A stretch of 64,000 nt of DNA from NCBI GenBank assembly GCA_014607495.2, contig CP053160.1, positions 6,448,001 through 6,512,000 on the forward strand, written 5' to 3'. Within the stretch, counting starts at the first letter, position 1. Each line of letters begins with the position of its first letter. Origin of the DNA: Carposina sasakii. Its lineage: Eukaryota > Arthropoda > Insecta > Lepidoptera > Carposinidae. This document shows, in pieces, positions 11,590 through 23,000 of this stretch. The position numbers and the translations under genes are program-made. The notes beneath the pieces were generated by a model. It did not search any database and was not told the origin of the DNA. It saw only the letters and a program-made list of their open reading frames with translations.

Positions 11590-11869
11590 TGATAATTTTA
11601 TTTCAACGGTGGAAACAATTGCTATTCCTAAGCTATAAGTAAGGGTTCAAGGTATACTCCCGAATACTAGCCGTTTTAAGTCGCACGTTTTAGAAAAACT
11701 ATCTAACGTCCGTCGCCAACCTAAAAAAAGAAACAAAAAGCACCACTTTCTGAGCTCCGCTCATGCCGCCAAAAAAGTATAAAAAGTGACAGGTTTGTCT
11801 AAAATTCTAAAGTGCCATTTACACTTCGTTTCTATTACAGATAAAGGTGATAGTATCTTTGTAACTTTA

Positions 11870-12007
11870 GGGCCGATTTTTTCTAACGTCAGATAGCCTA
11901 TCAGAGGAATAAAGTTGATACTGTCTCTATTATGATCACCTTTTAGAGAAAGACAACATCAACTTTATTCCTCTGATAGGCTATCTATCGTTTGGAAAAA
12001 TCAGCAC
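11870..12007. mobile_element. Palindromic MITE with perfect 29-bp hairpin arms
   Basis: Termini GGGCCGATTTTTTC and GTGCTGATTTTTCC (read inward) enclose two arms, 11891-11919 and 11958-11986, that are perfect reverse complements over 29 bp around a 38-base loop. Flanks are TTA and TAA, so the exact duplication is not resolved. Related to 7210-7346 in length, termini and internal 'aataaagttgat' sequence, but much less diverged between its arms. Confidence 0.75.
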
Positions 12008-12010
12008 TAA

Positions 12011-13189
12011 ATCTATTTAACTTTACCTATAGCTATATAATCTGTATGAATTACAATGAATAAAAATTTTTGAACTGACAAATCCTTAATTTAGACATAT
12101 AATAAACTATTTAATTATTTAATAAGTATAATGAGAAAACAAGTAGGTATCACAAAATTAAAACACCATAACCAGTTATCTCTGTGAATGTAAGATGCAC
12201 AATAAATAGCATATGCTCCATTCTGTATGAACCGAGCACGAATTGCAGTTATATAAAAACGTAATGTTTTAATGCGAGTTCATTAATTTTTCCCGACAGA
12301 TTGTTCAGAATACGTCCCATTGTTTTGATCTATATTTTAACTGGATACATGTGTCAGGGCTACCACTAACCACCCATTTTTTTCCAAAAATAATTTAATT
12401 TCATAGTAGCATAAGTTAGTAACATAACTATAGTAAATAATAAAAGTAATTTAATTACACAATTTAGGTTTTTTATTTCATGACTGACAAATTAGAAATG
12501 AAATTATTATTTATTACAATAAAGCTGTTATTATTAAATTATCAGATCAGAGATAGAAATAGGTTACGTTATGCAGGAAAGTATTTCGACATTGTTAACG
12601 AGTAATATCTGCAATCAATCGTAGATAAGTTCGTGTTAGATCTTCCAATATCTATAGTAAATTTACGTAAATACTATACTCTACTATCTCATATTTGAGA
12701 AAGAGCATAAAACAAACACTACACAGAATCCTCATGGGGCTATACAAACAGATATATTCCCTCTCTCACACGAATATTTACGAAGTCCGAAACTAGTTTA
12801 ACTTCTGCTTAGCGTGGTGTTAAACCTATTCCCTTTGTATAAATATCGCAATTAAAGTTATTAGAGTAGATATCTCTTGGGACAACCCTAGCAGTCACGC
12901 GTTATCATGCTGTCCATGTGTGCGTGTGTTGGTTGAATCCGATATTGTACCTTGTTAAGTTTTATAACGTTTTGATACGAATTTTTATGAATTGGTTTAA
13001 AATAAATAAATATTTATTAAGAACGTATCGTCGCTAAACTCTCTGCAAAATCAGCGATTCTTACATATTATTAATCTACGCTATGACGTATATTTAATTA
13101 TTACAGTAAAAGCCAACTTTATAAATCTTTTGCAAATCTTGTATAAAAACAAGAGCAGTAGCTTCGAAACAACTTTGGCAAAATCGAAC
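12011..13189. other. No gene recognised
   Basis: AT-rich, no repeat ends, no exon candidates that survived a check of reading frame and splice signals. Confidence 0.5.
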
Positions 13190-13530
13190 AGAGCCAAGTT
13201 GGGCAGCATCCGCCCTGCACATGTGTGTGTACGTACGGATACTAATTTCGCTTTCGGCGACGTCGGGCGTTTAACATTTCGGACGCGCCGCGAGTTTTAA
13301 TTTTGTGATCAATTATGCGCGAGCACTGTTATTTATCGTTGCTTTATTTTATTTATCTTCTCACAGCCCTAGTGGGTGGTCTGATCACGATTTTTGGAAC
13401 GCACCTCAATGGTTACCAGTAATTGTGCGGTTTTACAAGTGCTTTGGTTTATTGTTCTCTCGTTGAATGTATTCCTGTTTTGAGTGGGTAATGTAATTGT
13501 GAACGTATTTGTATTGGTTATTTGGTGAGT
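13190..13530 (+). promoter_or_regulatory. Possible promoter with untranslated first exon
   Basis: A local GC/CpG peak (gacgtcgggcg, gacgcgccgcg, about 13258-13295) is followed by T-rich sequence and a strong splice donor TTTG/GTGAGT (exon end 13524). An alternative reading is that the strong acceptor 'tttatcttctcacag' ending at 13365 opens an internal exon: two frames stay open behind it, one of them stopping at 13416. Neither gene model can be completed inside the window. Confidence 0.2.
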
Positions 13531-13651
13531 TATTTATCTATGTAGCTGTGGATCTGGTTAATAGATGATTGTTGTCTATTGTGAGCGGAATACCTAATTT
13601 TCATCATCAGACAACTAAGTTATATTTAAAGGTACTTAATCAAATAATACA

Positions 13652-13817
13652 ATGGTGTTTTGTAAGCGATGGGCTGACCACCTGTCACTACTAACCGAAC
13701 TTGTACATCTCAACTATACCCTCAAAATTGGTCAGAAGTGGCACCATGTGGTTCTATCGGCCCTTGGTGCTCTGCCTACCCCGTAAGGGATAAAGGCGTG
13801 ATTATATGTATTATATG
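13652..13817 (+). mobile_element. TATG-tail retroposon, 5'-truncated, 15-bp target duplication
   Basis: An insert flanked by the identical 15-mer TAATCAAATAATACA (13637-13651 and 13818-13832). It carries the 3' two-thirds of a dispersed family ('ctgaccacctgtcactac', 'tcagaagtggcaccatg', 'taccccgtaagggataaag') and ends in a degenerate (TATG)n tail. Other copies: 16770-17035, 47807-48056, 49251-49514, 55214-55470. The family is a non-LTR-dependent retroposon; no coding sequence is visible. Confidence 0.85.
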
Positions 13818-13949
13818 TAATCAAATAATACAGGGTGTAAAAAGTATCGTAATTAGAACTGCTAGAAGTGAATTAGACTATGATTATTCTTCCACCATCA
13901 GTTTTAGTATAACCAATAATATAACAAATCTATCTATCTATATCTTCTA

Positions 13950-14168
13950 TCTATACATACATATAATAAAATTGTAACGGACCGATGTTTGTGCACGCTA
14001 ATCTCAGAAAGGACTGGACCGATTTCGATGCAGTTTTCAGGAATATATTGTAAAAGATCCCACTTAACATATTGGCATTTTATCCCGGGAAAATGTTTTC
14101 ATCCCGGCTAATTTCGACATTTTGTTTTTACTACAGTCCACGCGTACGGAGTCGCGGGTGTCAACTAG
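13950..14168 (+). mobile_element. Non-autonomous Helitron, short form
   Basis: Starts TCTATACATACATATAATA after an A and ends CTAG (14165-14168) before a T. A GC-rich hairpin (cgcgtacggagtcgcg) sits about ten bases upstream of CTAG. Only 219 bp: it lacks the roughly 115-bp internal segment found in 24589-24927 and 26606-26936. There is no helicase coding, so it relied on a helper element. Confidence 0.82.
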
Positions 14169-14169
14169 T

Positions 14170-15681
14170 TATAAGCATAAATTTAAAATTACAACATTTT
14201 AAACCCCTTTTTTTCAAAATAGCGAGTGATTAAACTAATTGAATTGTTCGTGTAAAACGGAATGTAAAACTACAATTAAAACAGTTAGCTGGACCGCAAT
14301 TACTAGTCTGCACATCCCAATCCTTAGCCTGGAAAAATCCGACGAGAAATGGAGCACGAGATGTAATTCTCGACGTAATCTCGTTCAAGATCGCTTTGTT
14401 ATTCCGTTCGCATCGTTTCCGAACATGCTCCCACTCGGTATGTGATAACGGCCACCATCCGAAAGTGTTTACAATCTACTGCCGAATGCAATTAGAAATG
14501 TTGTTCTATTCTGTTAGAGCCTTAATAAAATATTTATTAGGTACTATATCTATTTTAAAATAGGTATTTACGGACAGTACTAAGACTTTTGTTTGTAAGC
14601 AATTAATTTATTAATCTGTTAAGAGCCGATTTTACCAATGGTCGGTGTACATAAACTCAATCAACTTGTTTTAAATTCGTAAATCCTATAGTATAAAGAT
14701 ATGTCGAGGGGAGTAAACACAGTAACTAAAAAGGCACCACAACAAACGTGATCCATACATTTTTAGCTACACTAGAATGCTTTATATTGCTTATTTTAAA
14801 TTATTTCATCTATGAGTATGACATTTTCAAAGTTCAATATTTTCAGGCCCATTTTCGCATGGCAGTTGCTTAAAGCTCGAATTTGCTTCCAAATCTCTCA
14901 CGTTTTCTTAATAGGGTTCTCGGTTAACGGTGAATTGTTCCGTGTAATGTGATTCTAATTGAGCAGCTAATTCCTACCGAGTAAACACTTGGTTAATAAG
15001 CTATTACATACAAACGGACCGATCGACGCCACAGATAACGAACTAGAATGGCCATGAGAATAGAGGTGTCTTATTTCATATTGTTGCAGTGAGCTAAAGT
15101 GAGACCTATGCCAGTAGTCTACCTATATAGTAAGCTATGAAATAATATTTTTTAAAGTCAAAACTTTTGAGTTTCGATACAAAAGCGTGAACCGTTTATG
15201 ATAAAACATCGTATTAACGTTAAAAATTCTAAATGCCTTTAACAAAACGAGAAGTACACAAAACTTATCTCAAGATTGATCGGAGTCCATTTGAGATTTA
15301 CTTAATAAGTGGCTTTTTTTTCTTAATATTTTATAGAAAACGTACTCGTATCCATTGGACTTATATCCTTGGTGCGACCACAGATGGTGCACCAAAATTA
15401 GTGAACTCAGTAATATGATCTGAAGCCACAAAATTTCTTTGCGTTATCCGATATTGTCTCGTTCTTTTGTGTGTTTTACATTGTACCATATTATTCAATT
15501 ACGCTTAAGGCATATAATATGAAACTGGAGTACATAATCCGCTGTAGGACCTCTATTGTATCAACATCTATTTGTAACAACCATTTGTACGTCTTTATAA
15601 AACTAATGCTCTTCACTTGAACAGTTTACTTAAGATTCAAATAAATTGGAATCATGTTGATTCACCTATTGAAATTTTTAT
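14170..15681. other. No gene recognised
   Basis: The 14290-14460 patch is GC-richer with open frames on both strands (68 codons on plus) and no recognisable motif; it may be conserved non-coding DNA. The remainder is AT-rich and featureless to me. Confidence 0.4.
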
Positions 15682-15930
15682 TATAAATAAATAAAATATA
15701 AATATTCACACACTACACAACACATTGACCTAGTCCCACACTAAGATCCCTAAGGTCTTGTGTCGTGGGTACTAAGTAACGGTATATAAATACATAGATA
15801 AATATAGAAACATCCATGACTCGGAAACAAACATTGATATTCATCATATCAATGTTTGCACCTACCGGGATTCGAACCCAGGACCTATGGCGTCACAGGC
15901 AGGGTCACTACCTAATAGACCAGCCGGCCG
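15682..15930 (-). mobile_element. Second SINE family, tRNA-like head and TTTA tail
   Basis: On the minus strand the head contains 'ggctggtctattaggtagtg' and a B box 'ggttcgaatcc' (about 15871-15881). The body holds 'tgtgggactaggtcaatg', a string I associate with dispersed lepidopteran retroposons, and ends in a (TTTA)n tail at about 15683-15697. A 14-bp inverted repeat (aacattgatattca / tatcaatgttt, 15831-15857) lies between head and body. No target duplication could be seen. Confidence 0.65.
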
Positions 15931-16241
15931 TCAATGATGATGTTATTAACACTCTGTATTTAAGTGTTGTTGAGTTGTCCATTATCACGGTATTGAATTG
16001 AAAATTTGCATCATAAAAGTAACATAACTCATATTATAAAATTAATCAAATTATTAGGCTCAATTTTATTATATCTCAATAAATAATGAGCATACAATTA
16101 TTAATAATCTTCTAACTAAATTTACTAATACTCACTAGTTATATTCTAAAGATGAATGTAATGTATGTAATGAAGTACTATCGCTACGAGAAGGTAATCA
16201 AAAAAGTTCTCAATTATTACATGTTTAATATACCAACTTTT

Positions 16242-16340
16242 GCGTGGATGAGGTTGGCCCAGGACGGAGGACAGTGGCATAGGGAAAAGGAGGCCTTTAC
16301 TCAGCAGTGGGTGTATGAGGCTGTATAGATAGATAGATAA
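16242..16340 (+). mobile_element. C-terminal remnant of a non-LTR reverse transcriptase
   Basis: A 28-codon frame ends at TAG 16326-16328 and reads AWMRLAQDGGQWH then EAFTQQW near the end. This is the characteristic C-terminus of RTE/CR1-type endonuclease-reverse transcriptase proteins annotated in moths. It is followed directly by an (ATAG)n tail. Everything upstream is missing, so this is a dead-on-arrival 5'-truncated LINE copy. A short TAATATA on each side could be the target duplication. Confidence 0.68.
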
Positions 16341-16769
16341 TATATTATTAATTTGTAACAATATATCATAAAAAGTTATTCATAGACTTCATAGTGTTAT
16401 TATGAAACATCAGCAAATGCAATGAAACACTTTACATCAAACTCAAAAGAATGTGGGAGAAAACTTGTTTATTTTCTACGTATGAACTCCCTTCCCAAAA
16501 ACACAACAAACCTTTGTAATTACAGAAATGCCTCAATGCTGTACAAGTAGATACAATAATTACATGTTTAATGGCTGTCTAATAAGACTCTTGTTACGAA
16601 AGTAGACGCGAGGAAAGGTAATCCCAGTTATAATAGTAATGGTAATTAATGTTTTTGGGCGCTCTCTCTTGATATGCGAACCGACTTAGAAGAAGAGAGG
16701 TTAATGTGTGTCAGATATTTATGTCACATAATTACATAATAAAATTTACTTAACTTTTTAAAAAATGTC

Positions 16770-17035
16770 TTCTATGCTGCTCTAGAAGTGAAAAAATAAC
16801 GTATAATACTACAGCTGCTTCTCTTCCCGGGCATACTGTACAAGCCAGTAGAGGGACAAGAGGGTCTTGGTGTTTTGTAGGCGATATGGGCTAACCACCT
16901 GTACTAACCGAACTTGTACATCTCAACTATACCCTAAAAATTGGTCAGAAGTGGCACCATGTGGTTCTATCGGCCCTTAGTGCTCTGCCTACCCCGTATG
17001 GGATAAAGACGTGATTATATGTATGTAGGTATGTA
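16770..17035 (+). mobile_element. TATG-tail retroposon, full-length form
   Basis: Begins 'tctatgctgctctagaagtg', the same 5' end as 49251-49514 and 55214-55470, and ends '(g)tatgtaggtatgta'. Internal landmarks 'ttcccgggcata', 'gagggacaagagg' and 'taccccgtatgggata' match the other copies. No clear target duplication is seen, so the age or exact edges are uncertain. Confidence 0.77.
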
Positions 17036-18688
17036 TTTTCTGATTGGTCTTACTTACATAAAAAGCAAAAAATCATTGCGTATTTTCTATTATATATTAA
17101 TTTTCCCTCTGATTTCTGTCTTCAATTAAAAACATTTTTTTACAATGTATGTTTTTATATAATAACAAATTCATATAAATAAATCATTGTTGTTTTCTCG
17201 CATCATCTGAAAACGAAAAAGCTCTGGTATTAATTATGATTTAAACAAGAATGAAGAGAAAATCGTTTTAACTTATGCGAATACATGGAGCTTAGAATGT
17301 CATGAACTGGTATTTGAAGATAGGTTTAGGTATGACAGGATCTTTTATACTGCGAATAAAGGAATTTAGATTTTTTTAAATAAGAATACTATTAAAAAAA
17401 AAACGTTAAGTTTTAAGATGTGCTATTCTTTCGTATAATTATGATACTTATATGTAATGTTATTTTGTTCCAGGTATGTTATATGCAGTTATAAAACAGG
17501 ATGGCGGAAAATGGTAACTAGTTAAACTTGCACACGCGACGGTAGGCTCGCCCCTTACCAGATGGGACTACGTAAAAACTTCAATATAATAATAATGCGT
17601 ATTCTTAACGGTAACTTTATGATAACCCTTGAGAGATATACAATTTTCTTTGACGAAAGATTATTTGTTAAAGGTTGAGTGTAATTGAAGTTTGAGTCAA
17701 CAATTAATGATATGCAAGTGTATGAATACAAATCGGAAGAAGCACCCAGAAAATTAATGACATACTTAACCGATCTTTCACAACAAACAAAACAGCGATA
17801 AAAATCCAAATTCTTCGGTGGAAATAAACTGAATCTGTCGGCATTTGCCTCGTCTCTAATTACTACTAAAATAACATTTCAAAGATTTGTCACAGAACCT
17901 GTTCCTTTGAGGTTACCACCCACCAACTCCGCATATCAAACGTTTGTAATATATATCTTATTTTAATTGAAATAAGCTTCAAAACAGCGTGTGTATTACG
18001 CTGAAGTGATGCTTTAGTTCTATCTTCAGGAGATTCAGTTCAGCTTGTGTGGCAAGGGAATTTGTTCCTTGGTACAAATGAGACAGGATTCACTTTAACA
18101 ACTCTTGTAAGCGTGTTTTTAGTGTTTTGAAAGTACCTATATGTACCTAGATTTTAGTTGAATATTAACTTATGGTGTGGTCTCAAAGTTTTTGAATTTT
18201 GAGTAAAAAGATTACAATGAATGAGGTATTTGTAAATATTTTTGGTCGTCATATTATCATCACGTTTTTTCTCCATGCAATGTGCTAATGTAGACTTTTT
18301 TCTGCAAAGTGACGCGCGTAATTTTTTCAACAAGAAATCATTAAAAACAAGACCATTCTTTTTAGATTTTTTATGAGTCACACTTTTAAGTGAAATCAAC
18401 TCATTAAAAACAAGACTAAGATATTTCAAAAATCGTATCATATAATCCTACCAACGCGTTGTGGGAAGGGTGCTCCAGGCCTTCCCAGCGAAGATTTTAA
18501 ATGAAAGTAGCTTTGCAGATTAGCGAAAATACAATACAAGCAAGATACAAGACAAATAATATTTACATTGAATCAGAAAATGAAGTAAAGTCATTTTAAA
18601 AATAAGCGTTACTTAGCGATCCGCAATGCAATAGTTGCGTGGTCTGGTAGCGGCGGAACCCAGTCGCTACAGCGTCAACAACTCTCAT
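17036..18688. other. No complete gene; isolated exon-like pieces
   Basis: 17476-17513 (acceptor 'ttattttgttccag', short open frames) and 18030-18106 (see findings) are the only exon-like items. Their phases do not fit each other. The 95-codon minus-strand frame at 18154-18441 is lysine-rich, low-complexity and unconvincing. Confidence 0.4.
18030..18106 (+). other. Candidate internal exon, unplaced
   Basis: A strong acceptor (ttagttctatcttcag) precedes 77 bases that stay open in one frame (lead of two bases, then 25 codons, reading DSVQLVWQGNLFLG followed by TNETGFTLTTL) and end at a GTAAGC donor. The translation looks protein-like but matches no family I can name. No neighbouring exon with compatible phase was found, and combinations of this quality can arise by chance in 64 kb. 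Confidence 0.25.
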
Positions 18689-20060
18689 GCCTCCTCCATA
18701 CAGTGGGCGAACTCTGACGAATTCAGGCGAACTCGAATGTGTAAAGGGCAGGTTTGTCGGCATTCGTCGACGATTGTCTAAGTTCGCCCAGGTTCGACGA
18801 CGTTCACCTGTTTGTCGGTTTTTCGGGCATACATCAAAGGGATTCGACGGTTGATTCGTGGAGGTGCCCACACGTTCGTCGATCGTTCATAGAGATGGGT
18901 TGAATTAGGTAAAAATCGTACCTGTTCCACCTAATGCTAATATTTAAAAATACCTAATATTTATTCAGCAGTATGGCCGTTCCATATTATTATTTACTGG
19001 TAAGACATTGTACTATCATGCTGACGTAAAAATTAAGCTACGATAATACTACTGCTGTATACCAATCTGTTCAATCAATAATTATTACAGTTTGTCTTGA
19101 GATATCATTGTTAGTATTCGTTTCGACATATCAGCATATATTTTTATTGGTCAATAGTATCTATTGTAATGTTTTTCCTTTTTATTACCGCGCTGCAAAC
19201 TAAATGACCTTAAGGCATGTCAGCGGCGCCTTGGTTGATAGTAGATTGAATAGAAATTCACGGGACTACAGAGAAGGCGTGCATCGGGCCGTGGCCAAAT
19301 GTAGAAGAGAACTTTATATGGTGTGGGATACACATGTACGCTGACCGCACAATATGATAGCGATGGTCCCCGCCAAAGACTATTGCAGATCATGTTTATA
19401 TTATCTGAAAAATTGAGGGAGACTAACGGACGCCTTACAACCAAGTATTTGAGTTACTCATTTCATTTTTGGTGAGTGGCTAGGGTGGAGGGGTGCCCCT
19501 GGACTTTATCACTTACTGACGGGCACGTGATTCATAAAAAATAAAGACTTCACTAGATTCTAGTACTTTTGTAAACAACAAATATTATTATTATTATTAT
19601 AGTATCGGTATACGGTGATTGATCCATTACCTAATAAATACCTACGTAGAAAGAATAGTTGTGGAAATAAAAAATATCGTGATAATAGCGAAATGCGCAT
19701 TTTATATTACTTTAAATTTATTATATTGAGTAATTTTTTTTAGTTTGTGTCACATATTTTGTTTAAATAAAGTACTATTTATATTTTGTAAAAACAAAAG
19801 GAAAAAAAGGTAGATTTTTCTTAATGAGATGTTATTTTATGCGATAGCTAATACTCGATACGTTGTATTAGGTACCGACTAGTATTGAAAAATACCTAAT
19901 CCAATATTTATGCCTCACCCTAATCATTCATATACTCTGTGCCGCCGACGACAAACTACTACTAGACGAACGTGTGGATGCGTGTGGATGCCTGCACGAT
20001 GATAGTGTCGAATTGAGACAAACCAAGGCGAACTAACATCGCCGATTGTGTGGAGGAGCC
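18689..20060. mobile_element. Possible DNA transposon with long degenerate inverted ends
   Basis: The left end reads GCCTCCTCCATACAG and the right end, read inward, GGCTCCTCCACACAA. Inside each end lie many GTTCG/TTCGCC motifs and a shared 'cacacgttcgtc' (18869-18880, and 19968-19979 inverted). Further in, both ends share 'ttaggta' with AT-rich sequence. The interior has no transposase frame. The termini are inferred from similarity; a target duplication is not resolved beyond AT. Confidence 0.45.
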
Positions 20061-23000
20061 ATTACGTATATATGTAAAATTACAAAATGCATGCCATAAA
20101 GCTATGGTTTCCTGGGACAACGTTGCTGTCATATACGTCAAAACATCCCTTATTAAGGTGCCGACATGTGATAAATTCCGTTACATGACGGCGCCGCTAC
20201 GCGCTATCCAAAGCTGTAATAACTGATCAGTTTCGCAGACTTATCTCGCGGAAGACGCTCCGCCGTGACCCCGCAATCAAATGTCCAACAAAGTTTTATC
20301 CATGAAGAAGGTATAAAAGAGGAGATGGGACTATGAATGAGTCGTGTGGCAATCGTGAGGCCATGACGTCATGATAGGGGCCGAGCTTCAGCGCCAGTGT
20401 AACGCAGTAGCTGTAATCACACGCTTGTGCTCCAAAATGTAAGCGTATTAAAATTACAAAGACACTAGCGCTTTTATCGGGGTACTTTTTTTTAACTAAA
20501 ACGTAGTATAATATTGCCATCTAATGATAAGCAATTGCACTAGTAAAACAATCTTGAACCATATTGATAATGAGCAAGTAGTTTGACTAGTCACTACAAG
20601 GTGGTTTCTATGTAAATGGGCAGGGCTACAGTGTTCAATGATCCCCTAGTCCCATACGTCACCCCGCTCCGCGGCACATTATTTTTGTATGAAAATATAC
20701 TTAACCGCTACTCCTCTTTTATTTCTTCTCCATGGTTTTATCAGAAGAAAGTTGACAAATAAATTCGTCGTCCAACTTTTCTCATAGGGCACGCAGCGAG
20801 ACGTGATTCGGCCGCTATCTCCTTATTGTGTTTTTGTTCACCATTTGTATAGAAACTTCGGAGGTATCTTCCAGATTTGATTCTAGAGGTACATATTTGG
20901 GTAAAGTTAGTAGTTTTTGGCAGTTTGTTTAAATTTAATAATAGGGATTGATACTAAGAGGAAACATGGAATACTATTTGGGAAATAAACATTTCCAAGG
21001 GCATCACTTAAATATGTACTTCTCTTCCTCGTCTCTTATTATATTTGAATTAAAAATAAACTCTATATTTATAACAAAATTCTCCATTAATCTTTCCGTG
21101 GGGTGCGACTCTGAAGCTGTATCCAGTATTACATAACCCCAGAAAATCCCTTACAATCTCAACTGACTCGTTTCGAAATTTATTGACGCCATGAGCAAAG
21201 GTTCCTATGGAAAACAAATTACACTTTGTCGCACTTCCGCTGAACATTCTCGAAATTCCTACACGACACGTTCGTTTTGAAGAGATCATTAATGACAGAC
21301 AAGTTCAAACGAGATGCAACGGGTGTTATTTGTCAAGGACTAGCCAAATGAGATGGATGTTACTATTTCCTCTAAACGCGCGCGTGCTTTACATTTACCA
21401 ACATATGGCATCAGTTTCTAATGAGACAATGGAATACTATAGATAGGCATTGAAAAGTACCATAGAAAAGTACAGGCTGAGAGGAATGAAAAGGAGGAGA
21501 AATTTCATTTCTGAGGAAATCTAGTTGAAGATATCTGTCAATTGATGCTATTTAATTTTGGAGTCGTTCTGGTAAATACATTTTTTTTATCTAAAAAAAA
21601 AATGATTAAAACATTTTTTTAAATTACCTTTTTAAAAATAGAGGAGGGATTCATTACAATAAAACCAAGGGCGAAGATAAGATATAAAATACTAGCTTTT
21701 GCCGAGTTAAATAAGGTGTTAAATAACATAAAGCATAAAGGAATTAAATAACAATAATGATATTATTATTGTTGTTGTTGATTTGAAATGATCCATAGTT
21801 CATTAGAATGTCAAATGAAACACATGCAATAGACTACAATATGCTGGTAACAGTAAAGGTGGCTTAAATCTAAACCCAAAACCCATCTTTGTTGTTTCAG
21901 TCGTCGGAAACGAACAGCGCTCAAAGCGCACAGATATTTTATAAGCGGCCATTTGTCTGAGACACATATGTCCGTCGCTTACGCTGAAATATTTACGAGC
22001 TATTAGTGCAACAAGAACAAATATGGCTCACATTTCTCTCCTTGGATTGGGTGCAGTCGAATGACTGATTTAATGCCAGGCTGGATTAAACCTTGCAATT
22101 AACGTCACATCGAAGGTTTTGTCCCTTTTTTGATACTTTGATGTCAGAGATTTATCTTTGATATTACACGTGGAGAATCAGGAACTTAATACAAAGTTAA
22201 GTATGTTAATAAGAGTTTATAATTAAACATTTTGAAACATTCAACTGATTTAAGTAAAGGCTTTGTTTTGATGGGTTCGGCGAACATAAACCAACTTAGG
22301 GGTTTGAAAAACTAATCCAATTTCCGGATAAACCATTGATTTCAATATTTATGGTCTTCCATTAAGCTTCACTGGTAAGTATATTTAATGAGACGTGGTT
22401 CTGTACCACCACACCCTCTGTGGCAGTTGGTGCACTTGACAAATTACTTCATTCGATTGAGTAGTCACATTTACGCTGTGCAATTGGTAGCTCGTGGAAT
22501 GGCATCGTTGTATTTCCCGCTTGTAAACGCGGTCAACTGTTTTATTAGTGTACTGTGACAAAGAAGCGGTAATGGCCTCTCATATATATGTAAATAAACT
22601 TTCCAAATGCGTTCTAAATTAAAATAATCCCAAATTTATATGTAAATTCGTGACCGCACATCGTCCTTCGCGGCTTCTCATTTCAAAATCGATTACGTTT
22701 ACACGGATTCAAGCTTAGATCCGACTGAGATAAGTTTGACGAAGGGTTTAACTAAAATCGGGAATCTCCGACGTTGTTTCTCCATTCGTGACTACTGGTA
22801 GGCGCGGTACAAATTGGTTAAAAAGAACTAAAAGCTAGTAAGAATTTCTTATGGCGGTACAATGTGATGCGATAAAAAGTTTTACGATTATTCCTTTTTA
22901 AAATTCCGTTACTATCTTAATTCCAATGCTGTTAAAATTTTGACTGTCTTATTATCTGGGTAAGGAGTAGTGCGTATGTTTATGGGACCACCCGTGTATG

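Noticed and set aside
18154..18441. 95-codon lysine/leucine-rich minus-strand frame
   Set aside because: Low complexity, no motif, AT-rich composition equal to surroundings.
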